Of a stretch of 64,000 nt of DNA, positions 25,168 through 35,418 are shown piece after piece. The translations under genes were made by a program, and so were the position numbers. Below the pieces are notes generated by a model that had not been told where the DNA came from, searched no databases, and saw only the letters and a list, made by a program, of their open reading frames with translations. Positions within the stretch are counted from its first letter, which is position 1. Every line of letters starts with the position of its first letter. Origin of the DNA: Hydrogenophilales bacterium (GTDB lineage: Bacteria > Pseudomonadota > Gammaproteobacteria > Burkholderiales > Thiobacillaceae); the NCBI GenBank assembly GCA_023258975.1, contig JAHFRD010000008.1, positions 99,242 through 163,241 on the forward strand. Reading direction: 5' to 3'.

Positions 25168-26358
25168 ATGCGCTGGATAATCGCCACACTCATAGCCCTG
25201 TTCGCGGCCACAACGGCCATCACCGCTCACGCGCGGGAAGAACTGCTTCTCAACGTCACCCTCGATTACGACCAGGAGCGTGACCACATCGGCACCCAGG
25301 CCGTATTCAACGACCTCGCCAAATCCCTCTCAGGCGCCATCGGCCAGCCGGTAAAGCTGGTCATGACACAGAACGCGGAACGCGTGGGCGAGCGCATCCG
25401 CACCAACGCTTATTCCATGTTGCTGGCTCCCGCGCAACTGGTCGGCCTGGCCATGCGCAATGGCTATGTGCCGGTCGCCAAATCCGAGCAACACACACGG
25501 GTGGTACTGGTGGCGCGCAACAGCGCCAAGGTCAAGTCGCTGGAAGACGCGCGCGGCAAGCGCATCGCCCTGCCGCACCGGGAATCCCTGGTTAGTTACA
25601 TGTTCAAGGGCGAGATGAACGCGCTGGGCTTGTCGCCCACCACCTATTTCGGCCGCACCATGCACATGACGCTGTATGGCGCGGTGCTCTATGCCATGTC
25701 GATAGGCCAGGCCGATCTCGCCGTGCTGCCGGAAGAAGAAGCGAATCAATGGATCAAACGGGAACACAGCGGCGTCGTGGTAAAAGCCTTCCCTGACGTG
25801 CCAAGCGCCGGCGTGGTAGTCAGCGGCAAGCTCGACGAGGGTCTCAAGGACAAAATCCGTTCAGCCTTCACCCGGCTCGACAAAGACCTGGAAAAACGCC
25901 TGAATCGGGTCAAATTCGGCAGTTTCGACCCCGCCGACAGCCACGATTTCGAATACGTATCCACACGCGGTTTCTTCACCCCCGAAATTCTGCCGGGCGC
26001 GACCATCGTCACCGCCGAACAGGTCAAGAAACTCATGGCCCAGGGCGTGCCTCTGTTCGACGTGCGGCCGCTGGCGCACCGTCGCAACGGCTTCATCCCC
26101 GGCTCGGTGAGTGTGCCCTACGAGTTGAACAGCCCCAAGGAAGTGGATTACGACGACGTGGTCGACCGTTTCGATCTGGCCAAGCTGCCGCAGGATAAAA
26201 ACGCTCCCATGATCTTCCAGTGCAACGGCGCGGAATGCTGGTTCAGCTACAAGGCGGCGCGCTACATGGTCAAGCGCGGCTACACGCGAGTCCACTGGTT
26301 CCGCACCGGACTACCCGCCTGGAAAGCATCCGGCTACGCGGTACAGCAAGGCTCCTGA
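25168..26358 (+). CDS. PhnD-like solute-binding domain fused to a rhodanese domain
   Basis: A 396-residue exported protein with signal peptide 1-22 (AITAHA). Residues about 28-260 form a periplasmic binding domain of the PhnD/phosphonate type (VFNDLAKSLSGAIGQPVKLV, SMLLAPAQLVGLAMRNGY, ARGKRIALPHRESL, YAMSIGQADLAVLPEEEA). The last 120 residues are a rhodanese domain (LFDVRPLAHRRNGFIPGSVSVPY) with the active loop CNGAECWFS, so the catalytic cysteine is kept. The start has an unusually strong site (AAGGAGG eight bases upstream). It ends 28 bases before pilG, so it may be co-expressed with the chemosensory genes. A role in sulfur-ligand sensing is a guess; both domains are well supported. Confidence 0.85.
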   Translation: MRWIIATLIALFAATTAITAHAREELLLNVTLDYDQERDHIGTQAVFNDLAKSLSGAIGQPVKLVMTQNAERVGERIRTNAYSMLLAPAQLVGLAMRNGYVPVAKSEQHTRVVLVARNSAKVKSLEDARGKRIALPHRESLVSYMFKGEMNALGLSPTTYFGRTMHMTLYGAVLYAMSIGQADLAVLPEEEANQWIKREHSGVVVKAFPDVPSAGVVVSGKLDEGLKDKIRSAFTRLDKDLEKRLNRVKFGSFDPADSHDFEYVSTRGFFTPEILPGATIVTAEQVKKLMAQGVPLFDVRPLAHRRNGFIPGSVSVPYELNSPKEVDYDDVVDRFDLAKLPQDKNAPMIFQCNGAECWFSYKAARYMVKRGYTRVHWFRTGLPAWKASGYAVQQGS

Positions 26359-26386
26359 CCTGAACCCCGAGAACACGGAGAGCGGA

Positions 26387-26782
26387 GTGGACAATTCCAA
26401 CAATCTGGCCGGCGCCAAGGTGATGGTGATCGACGACAGCAACACCATCCGCCGCAGCGCCGAAATCTTTCTGTTGCAGACCGGCTGCGAGGTCATTCTG
26501 GCGGAAGACGGTTTCGACGCACTCGCGAAAATCGCCGACCATCTGCCCGAAGTGATCTTCGTGGACATCATGATGCCGCGCCTGGATGGCTATCAAACCT
26601 GCGCGCTAATCAAGAAGAACGCCCGCTTCCGCGATACGCCGGTCATCATGCTGTCGAGCAAGGATGGCCTGTTCGATCGGGCGCGCGGGCGCATGGTCGG
26701 CTCGGACGAGTACCTGACCAAACCCTTCACCAAAGACACCCTGCTCGACGCGGTGCGCCGCCATCGCGCGCGCCCTGCCTGA
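26387..26782 (+). CDS. pilG: Twitching motility response regulator PilG
   Basis: A 131-residue stand-alone receiver domain starting at GTG with GGAG upstream. MVIDDSNTIRRSAE holds the acidic pocket, FVDIMMPRLDGYQTCALIKK the phospho-acceptor Asp, and DEYLTKPFTKD the conserved Lys. It is very similar to PilG of Pseudomonas aeruginosa, which promotes pilus extension and cAMP production through the Chp system. First gene of the pilGHIJ-chpA block. Confidence 0.95.
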   Translation: MDNSNNLAGAKVMVIDDSNTIRRSAEIFLLQTGCEVILAEDGFDALAKIADHLPEVIFVDIMMPRLDGYQTCALIKKNARFRDTPVIMLSSKDGLFDRARGRMVGSDEYLTKPFTKDTLLDAVRRHRARPA

Positions 26783-26806
26783 TTGGAAAAAACCAAGAGG
26801 AACACC

Positions 26807-27172
26807 ATGCCGATAAAAACCATCCTGGTCGTGGACGACTCCCCCACCGAGCGCTATTTCCTGACCGACCTCCTGCGCAAGGGCGGCTTCGAGATCGTCG
26901 CCGCCGAATCCGGCGAGGAAGGCGTCGCCAAAGCCAAGCAGGAAAAACCCGATTTGATCCTGATGGATGTGGTCATGCCCGGCCTCAATGGCTTCCAGGC
27001 CACCCGCATGCTCTCGCGCGACCCGGCCACCAAGGCCATCCCGGTCATCATGTGCACCACCAAGAATCAGGAAACCGATCGTGTCTGGGGGCTACGCCAG
27101 GGCGCCATCGACTATCTGGTGAAGCCGATCGTGGCCGAGGAATTGCTGGCCAAGATCAAAGCGCTTGGCTAG
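26807..27172 (+). CDS. pilH: Twitching motility response regulator PilH
   Basis: A 121-residue receiver domain: VVDDSPTERYFLTDLLRKGG, LILMDVVMPGLNGFQATR (phospho-acceptor Asp), CTTKNQETDRVWGLRQGA and YLVKPI. It matches PilH, which opposes PilG. The ATG at 26807 has AGAGGA upstream and gives the usual N-terminus MPIKTILVVDD; a TTG 24 bases earlier is not needed. Confidence 0.95.
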   Translation: MPIKTILVVDDSPTERYFLTDLLRKGGFEIVAAESGEEGVAKAKQEKPDLILMDVVMPGLNGFQATRMLSRDPATKAIPVIMCTTKNQETDRVWGLRQGAIDYLVKPIVAEELLAKIKALG

Positions 27173-27186
27173 CAGGCGACAGCCCC

Positions 27187-27699
27187 ATGAAGGACAAACA
27201 AAGCCTACGGGACTTTCAGACCCAACTCGCGGCGAAGCTCAAGGCCGCGCAGGCCGCGACCGGGCCATCGTCCAAACTCGGCTTCATCGCCGGTGGCCGC
27301 AACTGGCTGGTCAGCCTGGAGCAGGTCAACGAAGTGGTGACGGTACCGGAGTTGATCGCCGTGCCCTGGGTGCGGCCCTGGTTCTCCGGGGTGGCGAGTG
27401 TGCGCGGAGCGCTTTACGGCTGCACCGACCTGGGCGTTTTTCTCGGCATGTCGGAAGCGCTGCCACAGGGCGAGGCGCATCTGCTGTTGGCGCATCCTCG
27501 TTTTGGCGTCAACGCCGCCCTGCGTATTGAACGCACACTCGGCCTGCGCGCCGTGGATGGCCTCATGCCCGAACCGGCGCCGGATACGGCATCGCCCTGG
27601 GTAGCCGCGCACTGGCGCGGTTCGGACGATCAGGTTTGGGCTGAACTCGACGTGGAAAAACTGGTTGCGGCCCCTGCCTTTCTGGAAGCGGGTTTGTAA
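27187..27699 (+). CDS. pilI: CheW-like adaptor PilI
   Basis: A 170-residue CheW-domain protein coupling the receptor PilJ to the kinase ChpA. It has the pattern LGFIAGGRNWLVSLEQVNEV, WFSGVASVRGALYGCTDLG and a C-terminal AELDVEKLV. The start at 27187 is 14 bases after pilH. Position and domain make PilI the clear assignment. Confidence 0.9.
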   Translation: MKDKQSLRDFQTQLAAKLKAAQAATGPSSKLGFIAGGRNWLVSLEQVNEVVTVPELIAVPWVRPWFSGVASVRGALYGCTDLGVFLGMSEALPQGEAHLLLAHPRFGVNAALRIERTLGLRAVDGLMPEPAPDTASPWVAAHWRGSDDQVWAELDVEKLVAAPAFLEAGL

Positions 27700-27750
27700 A
27701 TAGACTTCTCCGCGTGGCGGAGGCGGTAGGTATCTGGAGGGAACTTGGCA

Positions 27751-29859
27751 ATGGCAATAAATAAGCCGCAACTCGAAATCGGTAACACTCTCGGCAACCT
27801 CGGCGGCCGTTTGGGGCCGCGTGTCGCCGCCCTGATGGGTCGCTGGATGACCCTGGATCCGACGCGACTGCCACTACTGGGCAAGCTTCCAGCCGAACAA
27901 CGCCACCCGGTTGTGGTGATGGTTCTGCTGGTCTCCCTGTTGCTCGCGACCCTGCTGATGGTCTGGTACACGGTGCAGGTCGGCAACCGCGCGGAATATG
28001 TGGAAATTTCCACCCGTTTGCAGATGCTCTCGCAGCGTTACACCAAGACCGCGCAGCAGGCCGTGCTTGGCAACAAGACCGCGTTCAAGCAGTTGGATGA
28101 AAGCCAGAAAGCCTTCGCCGACGGCCTCACCACCCTGATCGACGGCGGTGCCGGCGTCCCCTCATCGCCCGGCTCGATGCAAACGGAACTCGGTGAACTG
28201 AAAAAGCGCTGGGATATTTCCAGAAAAGACATTCAGGCGCTGGTGGGACAGCAGAACACCCTGGTGACCCTCGGCCTCGCGCTGGGCGAGATCAACCAGC
28301 GCAACTCGGAACTGCTTGATCTGGCCGAACAGGTCATTTCCCTGCTGCCCGCCGACGCCAAGAAACAGCTCGCCTTCGCCAACCAACAGGCGCTATGGAC
28401 GCAGCGCATGGCGAAAAACGCCAACGCGCTGCTCTCTTCCGACCAGATCAACCCGGAAATCGCCTACCAACTGGGCCAGGACGTGCGCACCTTCCGCGAG
28501 GTGTTGCAAGGGCTGATCGAGGGGAACAGCGACCTCGGCGTGGTGAAGGTCTCGGACGCGGACGCACACGACAAGCTGCTGGACTTGCGCGAGGTATTCA
28601 ACGCCTTCGAGAAGCAGGTCGACAACATTCTCAAGAACATGCCGCAGCTGGTGGAAGCCAAACGCGCCGCGCGCGAACTGTTCGACGAATCGGAAAAACT
28701 GCTCGCCCTGACCCAGCGGGCCACCCAACGTTACCAGGCGCTGGGCGCCGGCATCTCGCTGTTCTTCGCCATCGTGTTCGCCTTGATCGCGCTGGGCGCC
28801 CTGCTGATTCTCGGCGTGCTCAACGTGGGCGAGGCGAGCCGCCGCGCGGAGGAGGCGGCACTGGAAAACCAGCGTAACCAGGAAGCCATTCTGCGTTTGC
28901 TGAACGAAATGGGTGACCTGGCCGACGGTGACCTGACCGTGCAGGCCACGGTGACGGAAAACATCACCGGCGCCATCGCCGACTCGGTGAACTACGCCAT
29001 CGAAGAGCTGCGGCTGCTGGTGGCGGGTATCAACCGAGCTTCCGAACAGGTGACCCAGGCCGCTTCCGAAGCGCGCGCCAGTTCCGACGAACTACTCGCC
29101 GCCGCCGAGCTGCAGTCGCGCCAGATCACGGAAACCAGTGAGGCGGTGGGGCAGATGTCCGAATCCATCGTGCAGGTATCGCAGAACGCGGCCGACTCCG
29201 CCCGCGTGGCCGAGCAATCGCTGGCCACCGCCCGCAAGGGCGGCGACTCGGTGCGTAACGCCATCGCCGGCATGAACTCGATCCGTGACCAGATCCAGGA
29301 AACCTCGAAACGGATCAAACGCCTGGGTGAATCCTCCCAGGAGATCGGCGAAATCGTGGATCTGATCTCGGACATTACCGAACAGACCAACGTGCTGGCG
29401 TTGAACGCCGCGATTCAGGCGGCGGCCGCCGGCGAGGCGGGGCGCGGCTTCACGGTGGTGGCGGAAGAAGTGCAGCGCCTGGCGGAACGCTCCGCCCAGG
29501 CGACGCGACGCATCGGCGCCATCGTCAAGACCATTCAAAGCGATACCCAGGACGCGGTCAACGCGATGGAGACTTCCACCCAGGGCGTGGTGGAAGGAAC
29601 CGTGCTTTCCGACGCGGCCGGCCACTCCCTGGCCGAGATCGAGTCGGTGTCGGACGAACTGGCGCGTCTGATCCAGAGCATCTCCGACGCCACCCAGGCG
29701 CAGACCGGCAATGCCCAGCACATCGCCGACAACATGCGCGACATTCTTGCGGTGACCGGGCAGGCATCCGAAGGCGCCCGCCGCAGCGCGGTTTCCATCG
29801 GCCAGTTGTCGTTGCTGTCGGATGAACTGAAGGTGTCCGTCTCGGGCTTCAAGCTCTGA
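27751..29859 (+). CDS. pilJ: Methyl-accepting chemotaxis protein PilJ
   Basis: A 702-residue receptor of the type IV pilus chemosensory system. A transmembrane helix near 48-70 is followed by a long helical periplasmic domain with two PilJ-type modules ([25 protein letters not shown]), a second helix near 335-360, HAMP and the signalling domain. The hairpin tip reads [21 protein letters not shown] with [18 protein letters not shown], the PilJ variant of the receptor signature. The ATG at 27751 is ten bases after GGAGG; a TTG two codons earlier is closer than optimal. Confidence 0.95.
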   Translation: MAINKPQLEIGNTLGNLGGRLGPRVAALMGRWMTLDPTRLPLLGKLPAEQRHPVVVMVLLVSLLLATLLMVWYTVQVGNRAEYVEISTRLQMLSQRYTKTAQQAVLGNKTAFKQLDESQKAFADGLTTLIDGGAGVPSSPGSMQTELGELKKRWDISRKDIQALVGQQNTLVTLGLALGEINQRNSELLDLAEQVISLLPADAKKQLAFANQQALWTQRMAKNANALLSSDQINPEIAYQLGQDVRTFREVLQGLIEGNSDLGVVKVSDADAHDKLLDLREVFNAFEKQVDNILKNMPQLVEAKRAARELFDESEKLLALTQRATQRYQALGAGISLFFAIVFALIALGALLILGVLNVGEASRRAEEAALENQRNQEAILRLLNEMGDLADGDLTVQATVTENITGAIADSVNYAIEELRLLVAGINRASEQVTQAASEARASSDELLAAAELQSRQITETSEAVGQMSESIVQVSQNAADSARVAEQSLATARKGGDSVRNAIAGMNSIRDQIQETSKRIKRLGESSQEIGEIVDLISDITEQTNVLALNAAIQAAAAGEAGRGFTVVAEEVQRLAERSAQATRRIGAIVKTIQSDTQDAVNAMETSTQGVVEGTVLSDAAGHSLAEIESVSDELARLIQSISDATQAQTGNAQHIADNMRDILAVTGQASEGARRSAVSIGQLSLLSDELKVSVSGFKL

Positions 29860-29924
29860 TCGCATCAGTCGAACGGGCATGGAAACGGGCGGGCGCTCTT
29901 TGCGACGCAACGCCATGCCGGTTT

Positions 29925-29987
29925 CCCTCACCCCCCAACGCCTCCCAGTCAAACGAGAGAGGGGCGCATCGAGAGTCGCGACGCGAC
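29925..29987. repeat. REP-like GC-rich repeat between pilJ and chpA
   Basis: CCCTCACCCCCCAACGCCTC followed by GAGGGGCGCATCGAG and GTCGCGACGCGAC. It closely resembles 51391-51445 and more distantly the insertion in polA. Confidence 0.65.
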
Positions 29988-30010
29988 TTTCACGGTAAGG
30001 AGTTCGTAGC

Positions 30011-33000
30011 ATGAGCATGGAGATGGAGTTCGACCTGGGGTCGCTCACCTGGGTCAAGGCGGAACTGGACAATGCGCTGCGCGCGGCGCGGCAGGCCCTG
30101 GCGGAATGGAATGGCGCCGACACCACGCCGCTCAAGAGCGCCGCCGCGCATTTGCACCAGGTCTATGGCGCCCTGCAGATCGTCGATCTGCGCGGCCTCT
30201 CCCTGCTCACAACGGAAACCGAACGCCTGCTCACGGATATGGCCAACCAGGCGGAACTGCGCGACGGCGCGGCGGCGGAAACGGTTCTGCGCGCGATCAA
30301 CGCCATTCAATCCTATCTCGATGGCCTCATGGGCGGCGCTCCGCACATCGAGATGAAGCTGGCTCCGATCTACCAGGACGTGGTGGCGCGGCGCGGCGGC
30401 GAACCGCCCGCGCCCAGCGAAATGTTCTACCCGGACACGCAGATGCGCGCCGCCCGCGCCGAGCCGGAATTGCCGATGGACGACGCCACCCGCGCGCGCG
30501 CCATCCGCAAGGCGCGCTCCCAGTATCAGAAGGGTCTGCTGCAATTCCTGCGCGGCAGCGAGCCGGTTGCCGGCCTGATGCAGATGGATCAGGCCGTGCG
30601 CGCGATTGAGCGCATCGCGCCCGGGCCGGCGCAATACAGTTTCTGGTGGTCCGCCGCCGGACTCATGGAGATGCTGCGACGCAACGGCGCGCCCAGTGAT
30701 TTCTGGCTCAAACGCCTGTGCGGCCGCATCGACCTGCAAATGCGTCGCCTGATGGAAGGCTCGCGCCAACTTGCCGAGCGCCTGTTCCGCGACATCCTTT
30801 ATTACGTCGCCCAGGACGGCACCCCCAGCGGCCGCGTTGCCGAAGCGCGTGAACTGTTCCAACTGGCGCGTTACCTGCCCCCGCCGATCAGCGGCGAAAT
30901 GGTGACCGCGCACCTGCCCCACCTGTCCAGCCTGCAGGACAGCCTCGCCAGCGCCAAGGACCACTGGATGCGCTACTGCGCCGGTCGCGCGGAAAGCCTG
31001 GAGCCCTTCCAGAGCGCGGCCCTGGCCCTGTTCGAGAGCAGTACGCGGCTGCCCAACGGCGCCCTGCAGTCCCTCGCCCGCATCATCCAGGCCGTGGCCA
31101 AGCGCCTGCCCGGCGCCGCCGACGCCACTCAGAACGAAGCCCTGCAACTGGAAATGGCCACCGGCCTGCTGCTCGCGCAGAATGCCATCGACCACTTCGA
31201 ACGGCTCGGCCCCGAATTCGAGCGCCAGAGCGAAGTCCAGGCGATGCGCCTGCAGGCCGCGATCGACCCGATGTTCGACACCTCGCGCATTCCGCGGGTC
31301 GATCTGCTCGATGAGTTCTCCCATGCGGCGCAGGAAAAACTGGTTCTGGCTCAGGTCACCCAGGAAATCCAGGCCAACCTCAACCAGGCCGAGGACATCC
31401 TCGACAAGTTCTTCCGCGACGCGACCCAGCGCGGCAGCCTGCCCCTGGTGCCGACCTTGATGAAGCAGATCGTCGGCGCGCTCAACATCCTGCAACTGGA
31501 TGTGGCGGCGGAGCTGGTCAACGAAGCGACGCGTCGGGTGGCCTACTTCGCCGAAAACGACGCGCAAATCGAGGCACTAGACCTCGACTGGGTGGCGGAA
31601 GCGTTGTCCTATCTCGGCCTGTACATGGAAGCGCTACGTTACGGCCGCGACGACAGCAAAGCCCTGAAGACGCTGCTGGACAGGCCCATGGCCAGCGGCC
31701 CACGTGAGGCCACCGTGGAAACGGAACTGCGCGGCGAAGCCGAACATATCCAGGAATCCGTCCAGCAATGGGCCGAGCACGGCGGCGACGCAGAAGGCCG
31801 CGCCGCCCTCAAGGCCGATCTCATCCAACTGGCGCGCGACGCCGATCTGGTCGCCGACAGCGGCCTGCGCGAAAAGGCCGACGCCGCCGTGCAGGCGCTG
31901 GAAACCGCGATCAACCCGGATCAGGTACGCCAGGCGGTACGCGATCTCGCCGCGCCCGCCACCCCCGCGCCCACTCCGAACGCCGAATCGCTGCGCCTGG
32001 CCGCGCAATCCGACGAAGCCATTGATCGCGACATCCTGCTCACCTACATCGAGGAAGCTCAGGACGTCCTGGGCAGTATCGCCGTACAGGTTTCCCGTCT
32101 GCACGTCAGTCCCTACGACAAGGAAGCGTTCACCTCCATCCGGCGCGGCTTCCACACCCTCAAGGGCAGCGGCCGCATGGTCGGCCTCACCAACTTGGCG
32201 GAAGTAGCCTGGGAAGTGGAGCAGACCCTCAACCAGTGGCTGCGTGACGAGCGCGCGCCGACGGGCGAAATGCTGAAACTCATCGAGGATGCCGCCGACG
32301 CCTTCCAGGTCTGGGTCATGGAACTGGAAAACCAGGGCGAAGCGCGAGTGGAGACGGAACACCTCATCCGGCTCGCGCGCGGCCTGCGCGACCCGGGCGA
32401 TTGCAGCGAGGCGACGCCGCCCCCAAAGCCTGAAGCCGGCGCCCAGGCGGAGATCGCCACGGCGGCCGGCGCCACCACCGCCGCCCCGGACGACACCATC
32501 GCCATCGGCGAGCACGTCCTGCCGACCGAGCTGTTCCGCATATTCGCCGCAGAGGCCGGGCAGCGCCTGAGCGACATCGGCGAGGCCCTGAACCATCTCG
32601 GCCACAACCCGCATCCCGGCACATGGGAAATGTTCATCCGTTCCAGCCATACTCTGGCCGGCATCGCGCGCACCACCGGTTTCACACCGCTGGCTGACGC
32701 CGCCCATGCCGTGGAACTCTGGGCGGGTGAATGGCCGGATAAAACCCAACCCCTGGTGGAAGCGGCCACCGACACACTCGCAAACGTCATCGGCCAACTC
32801 GCGAGCAGCGTGGCGGGCATTCTTGAGCACCGCTTCCCGCTGCCCATGCCGACCATCGACCAACTACTCGCCGATCTGATGCCCGGCGAGCCGGCCGATG
32901 CGGTGGCGGTAGCGGATGCAAATCCTTCCCAGGAGGACGCCGCAGCGGTAGCGGACACCGTGGCTCCCGAGCCCGAGGCGCCCGCGCCGACGGCGAGCCC

Positions 33001-35329
33001 TCGCGTCGAGGAAACGCAAACACTCCCCACCCGCGTCGCGGCCGAAACGCCGCCCCCGGCACCGCCCGGCCCCGCCACACAAGCCACCCGCGATGACCTG
33101 GACCGCCAGCTTCTACCCATTTTCCTGGAAGAAGCCGCCACCCTGCTGCCACAGATCGGCGCCTCGTTGCGCGCCTGGCGCGCGGCCCCGGGCGATGGCC
33201 AGGCCCGCGACGCGCTCAAGCGCGCCCTGCACACCCTGAAAGGCTCCTCCCGCATGGCCGGCGCCATGACCCTGGGTGAAGACGTGCACGCGCTGGAAAG
33301 CGAGATCATCGACCTCGGCAAAGCCGCCGCCGGCGAGGCGGCGCTCGACTCCCTCGAAGCCGCCTACGACCGTATCGCCGACCATATCCAGCGCTACAAG
33401 GGCGGCGGTGCAGCGGCGGCCGTCCCGGCACCCGCCGAAACCGAGACGCAAACCACGTCGCCAAGCCCGGTTGCCGCCGCGCCCGTGGCGTCAGCGCACG
33501 ACCATGAGGCCGCCGCGCGCGTGGATGACGAACTCCGCCTGCGCCAGAGCCTGCGCCAAAAGTCCGACGTCCTGGATACACTGCTCAACGAAGCCGGCGA
33601 GGTCTCCATCGCCCGATCTCGCATCGAAAACGTGCTTTCCGGGTACAAGCAGAGCGCCCAGGAACTATCGGGCAACGTCGAACGTTTGCGTTCGCAACTG
33701 CGCGAATTGGAAATCCAGGCGGAAACCCAGATGCGCTCGCGCCTCCTGCAGATGGATCAGTCGCAATTCGACCCGCTGGAACTGGACCGTTTCTCACGCC
33801 TGCAGGAACTCACCCGCCTGCTCGCGGAAAGCGTGAACGACGTCTCCACCGTGCAGGAAACCCTGTTTTCCGGCATGACCGAGGCGGAAGGCGCCCTGGT
33901 GCAGCAATCGCGCATGACGCGCAACCTGCAACAGGAACTCATGCACATCCGCATGGTGCCCATGAACAATCTGGCCGAGCGTCTGCATCGCGTCGCGCGC
34001 CAGGCCGCCAAGGAGACCCGGCGCCGGGCACATCTGGATATCGACGGTGGCCAGACCGAAATCGACCGCACCGTGCTGGACCGCATCGCCGCGCCGCTGG
34101 AGCACCTGGTGCGCAATGCCGTGGCGCATGGCATCGAAGACCCGCGCGCGCGCGCGGCGGCGGGCAAGCCGGAGTACGGCGAGGTGCGCCTGACGGCCCG
34201 CCAGGAAGGCAATGAAATCGTGCTCAATCTGAGTGACGATGGCAGCGGTATCGACCATGCCGCCGTGCGCGCGCGGGCCGTGGCCCACGGCTGGCTGGAC
34301 GCGGAGGCGGCGGCCAGTGACGAACAACTGGAGTCCCTGCTGTTCCGTTCCGGCTTCTCCACCGCCGAGGAAGTGACCGAACTGGCCGGCCGCGGCGTCG
34401 GCCTCGACGTGGTGCGCAGCGAAATCGCCGGTATCGGCGGCCGAGTGCGCCTGGATACCAGCGCCGGCGCGGGTGCGCGTTTCACCATTCACCTGCCGCT
34501 TACTCTGGCTCTGTCGCAGGTGGTGCTGACCCGCGCCGGTGGCGTCACCTATGCAATGCCCGCCAACATGATCGCCCTGGTGCGGGAAGTCCGCTCCGAG
34601 GAAATGGCCACCCTGCATGAAACCGGCTATCTGACCCTGGGCGCGGAAACCTATCCACTACGCACCTTGGCGGAACTGGTCGGGCGTACCGCGCAGGCCA
34701 GCGAGGGCCGCTATCGCACCATCCTGTTGCTGCGCTCCGGCGAGCAGCGTCTGGCGATCAGGGTCGATGCCCTGGAAGGCACCTTCGAGGCGGTGGTGAA
34801 GAACATCGGCCCACAACTGGCGCGTATTGCCGGCGTCAGTGGCGCCACCGTGCTCGGCGACGGACGCGTTGCGCTGATCGTCAACCCGTTCCAGTTGGCG
34901 GAGCGGGCGCCCAGGCTGGAGGTCGAGGTCGAAATACAGGAGCAGGAACAAGCACCGTTGATCCTCGTGGTCGACGACTCCCTCACGGTGCGCAAGATCA
35001 CCAGCCGTTTTCTGCAGCGCGAAGGCTTCCGCGTCGCCACCGCGCGCGATGGTGTGGAGGCCCTTGAAGCCCTGGAAGACGAAATTCCCGCCATCATGCT
35101 GCTGGATATCGAAATGCCGCGCATGGACGGCTTCGAAGTCGCGCGCCATGTGCGCGCCAGCAGCCTCACGCGCGACCTGCCCATCATCATGATTACCTCG
35201 CGCACGGCGGATAAACATCGCAGCCACGCACGCGAACTTGGCGTCAATGCCTACATGGGCAAGCCCTACCAGGAAGACAAATTGCTCGAAGAAATCAATC
35301 GGCTGGCCGGCCAGACCGTAGCCAGCTGA
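30011..35329 (+). CDS. chpA: Hybrid chemosensory kinase ChpA/PilL
   Basis: A 1772-residue CheA-type hybrid kinase that drives PilG/PilH phosphorylation. Hpt domains are centred on HTLKGSGRMVG (about residue 714), HTLAGIARTTG (about 877, looser) and HTLKGSSRMAG (about 1073); an N-terminal HLHQVYGAL unit near 50 is a degenerate one. A coiled dimerisation region follows (about 1175-1320), then ATP-binding motifs (HLVRNAVAHGIEDP, DDGSGID, GRGVGLDVV), a CheW-like domain (about 1495-1630) and a C-terminal receiver with Asp in LLDIEMPRMDG and Lys in YMGKPY. Pseudomonas ChpA is longer (about 2470 residues) with more phosphotransfer domains. AAGGAG lies 11 bases before the start. Confidence 0.95.
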   Translation: MSMEMEFDLGSLTWVKAELDNALRAARQALAEWNGADTTPLKSAAAHLHQVYGALQIVDLRGLSLLTTETERLLTDMANQAELRDGAAAETVLRAINAIQSYLDGLMGGAPHIEMKLAPIYQDVVARRGGEPPAPSEMFYPDTQMRAARAEPELPMDDATRARAIRKARSQYQKGLLQFLRGSEPVAGLMQMDQAVRAIERIAPGPAQYSFWWSAAGLMEMLRRNGAPSDFWLKRLCGRIDLQMRRLMEGSRQLAERLFRDILYYVAQDGTPSGRVAEARELFQLARYLPPPISGEMVTAHLPHLSSLQDSLASAKDHWMRYCAGRAESLEPFQSAALALFESSTRLPNGALQSLARIIQAVAKRLPGAADATQNEALQLEMATGLLLAQNAIDHFERLGPEFERQSEVQAMRLQAAIDPMFDTSRIPRVDLLDEFSHAAQEKLVLAQVTQEIQANLNQAEDILDKFFRDATQRGSLPLVPTLMKQIVGALNILQLDVAAELVNEATRRVAYFAENDAQIEALDLDWVAEALSYLGLYMEALRYGRDDSKALKTLLDRPMASGPREATVETELRGEAEHIQESVQQWAEHGGDAEGRAALKADLIQLARDADLVADSGLREKADAAVQALETAINPDQVRQAVRDLAAPATPAPTPNAESLRLAAQSDEAIDRDILLTYIEEAQDVLGSIAVQVSRLHVSPYDKEAFTSIRRGFHTLKGSGRMVGLTNLAEVAWEVEQTLNQWLRDERAPTGEMLKLIEDAADAFQVWVMELENQGEARVETEHLIRLARGLRDPGDCSEATPPPKPEAGAQAEIATAAGATTAAPDDTIAIGEHVLPTELFRIFAAEAGQRLSDIGEALNHLGHNPHPGTWEMFIRSSHTLAGIARTTGFTPLADAAHAVELWAGEWPDKTQPLVEAATDTLANVIGQLASSVAGILEHRFPLPMPTIDQLLADLMPGEPADAVAVADANPSQEDAAAVADTVAPEPEAPAPTASPRVEETQTLPTRVAAETPPPAPPGPATQATRDDLDRQLLPIFLEEAATLLPQIGASLRAWRAAPGDGQARDALKRALHTLKGSSRMAGAMTLGEDVHALESEIIDLGKAAAGEAALDSLEAAYDRIADHIQRYKGGGAAAAVPAPAETETQTTSPSPVAAAPVASAHDHEAAARVDDELRLRQSLRQKSDVLDTLLNEAGEVSIARSRIENVLSGYKQSAQELSGNVERLRSQLRELEIQAETQMRSRLLQMDQSQFDPLELDRFSRLQELTRLLAESVNDVSTVQETLFSGMTEAEGALVQQSRMTRNLQQELMHIRMVPMNNLAERLHRVARQAAKETRRRAHLDIDGGQTEIDRTVLDRIAAPLEHLVRNAVAHGIEDPRARAAAGKPEYGEVRLTARQEGNEIVLNLSDDGSGIDHAAVRARAVAHGWLDAEAAASDEQLESLLFRSGFSTAEEVTELAGRGVGLDVVRSEIAGIGGRVRLDTSAGAGARFTIHLPLTLALSQVVLTRAGGVTYAMPANMIALVREVRSEEMATLHETGYLTLGAETYPLRTLAELVGRTAQASEGRYRTILLLRSGEQRLAIRVDALEGTFEAVVKNIGPQLARIAGVSGATVLGDGRVALIVNPFQLAERAPRLEVEVEIQEQEQAPLILVVDDSLTVRKITSRFLQREGFRVATARDGVEALEALEDEIPAIMLLDIEMPRMDGFEVARHVRASSLTRDLPIIMITSRTADKHRSHARELGVNAYMGKPYQEDKLLEEINRLAGQTVAS

Positions 35330-35380
35330 TACAAGACGGCTGGCGGGGAAGCAGCGCCCCGCCAAGCCCGAGAGGAAAAA

Positions 35381-35396
35381 ATCGCACCGGTGCGAT
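35381..35396. promoter_or_regulatory. Perfect 16-bp palindrome before cytochrome c4
   Basis: ATCGCACCGGTGCGAT is fully self-complementary and lies 22 bases before the cytochrome c4 ATG, after an A-rich stretch. It is a possible operator or hairpin that affects translation of the cytochrome gene; the binding protein is unknown. Confidence 0.4.
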
Positions 35397-35418
35397 CACA
35401 AAAAAATGGATAACCCTC

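Noticed and set aside
25150..25170. Vector-like ribosome site AAGGAGGATATACATAT before the fusion gene
   Set aside because: It resembles expression-vector leaders, but flanking sequence on both sides is ordinary genomic DNA with continuous gene context, so contamination is unlikely.
29925..29987. CRISPR-like repeat
   Set aside because: Only single dispersed copies occur, with no regular spacers or cas genes in the window.
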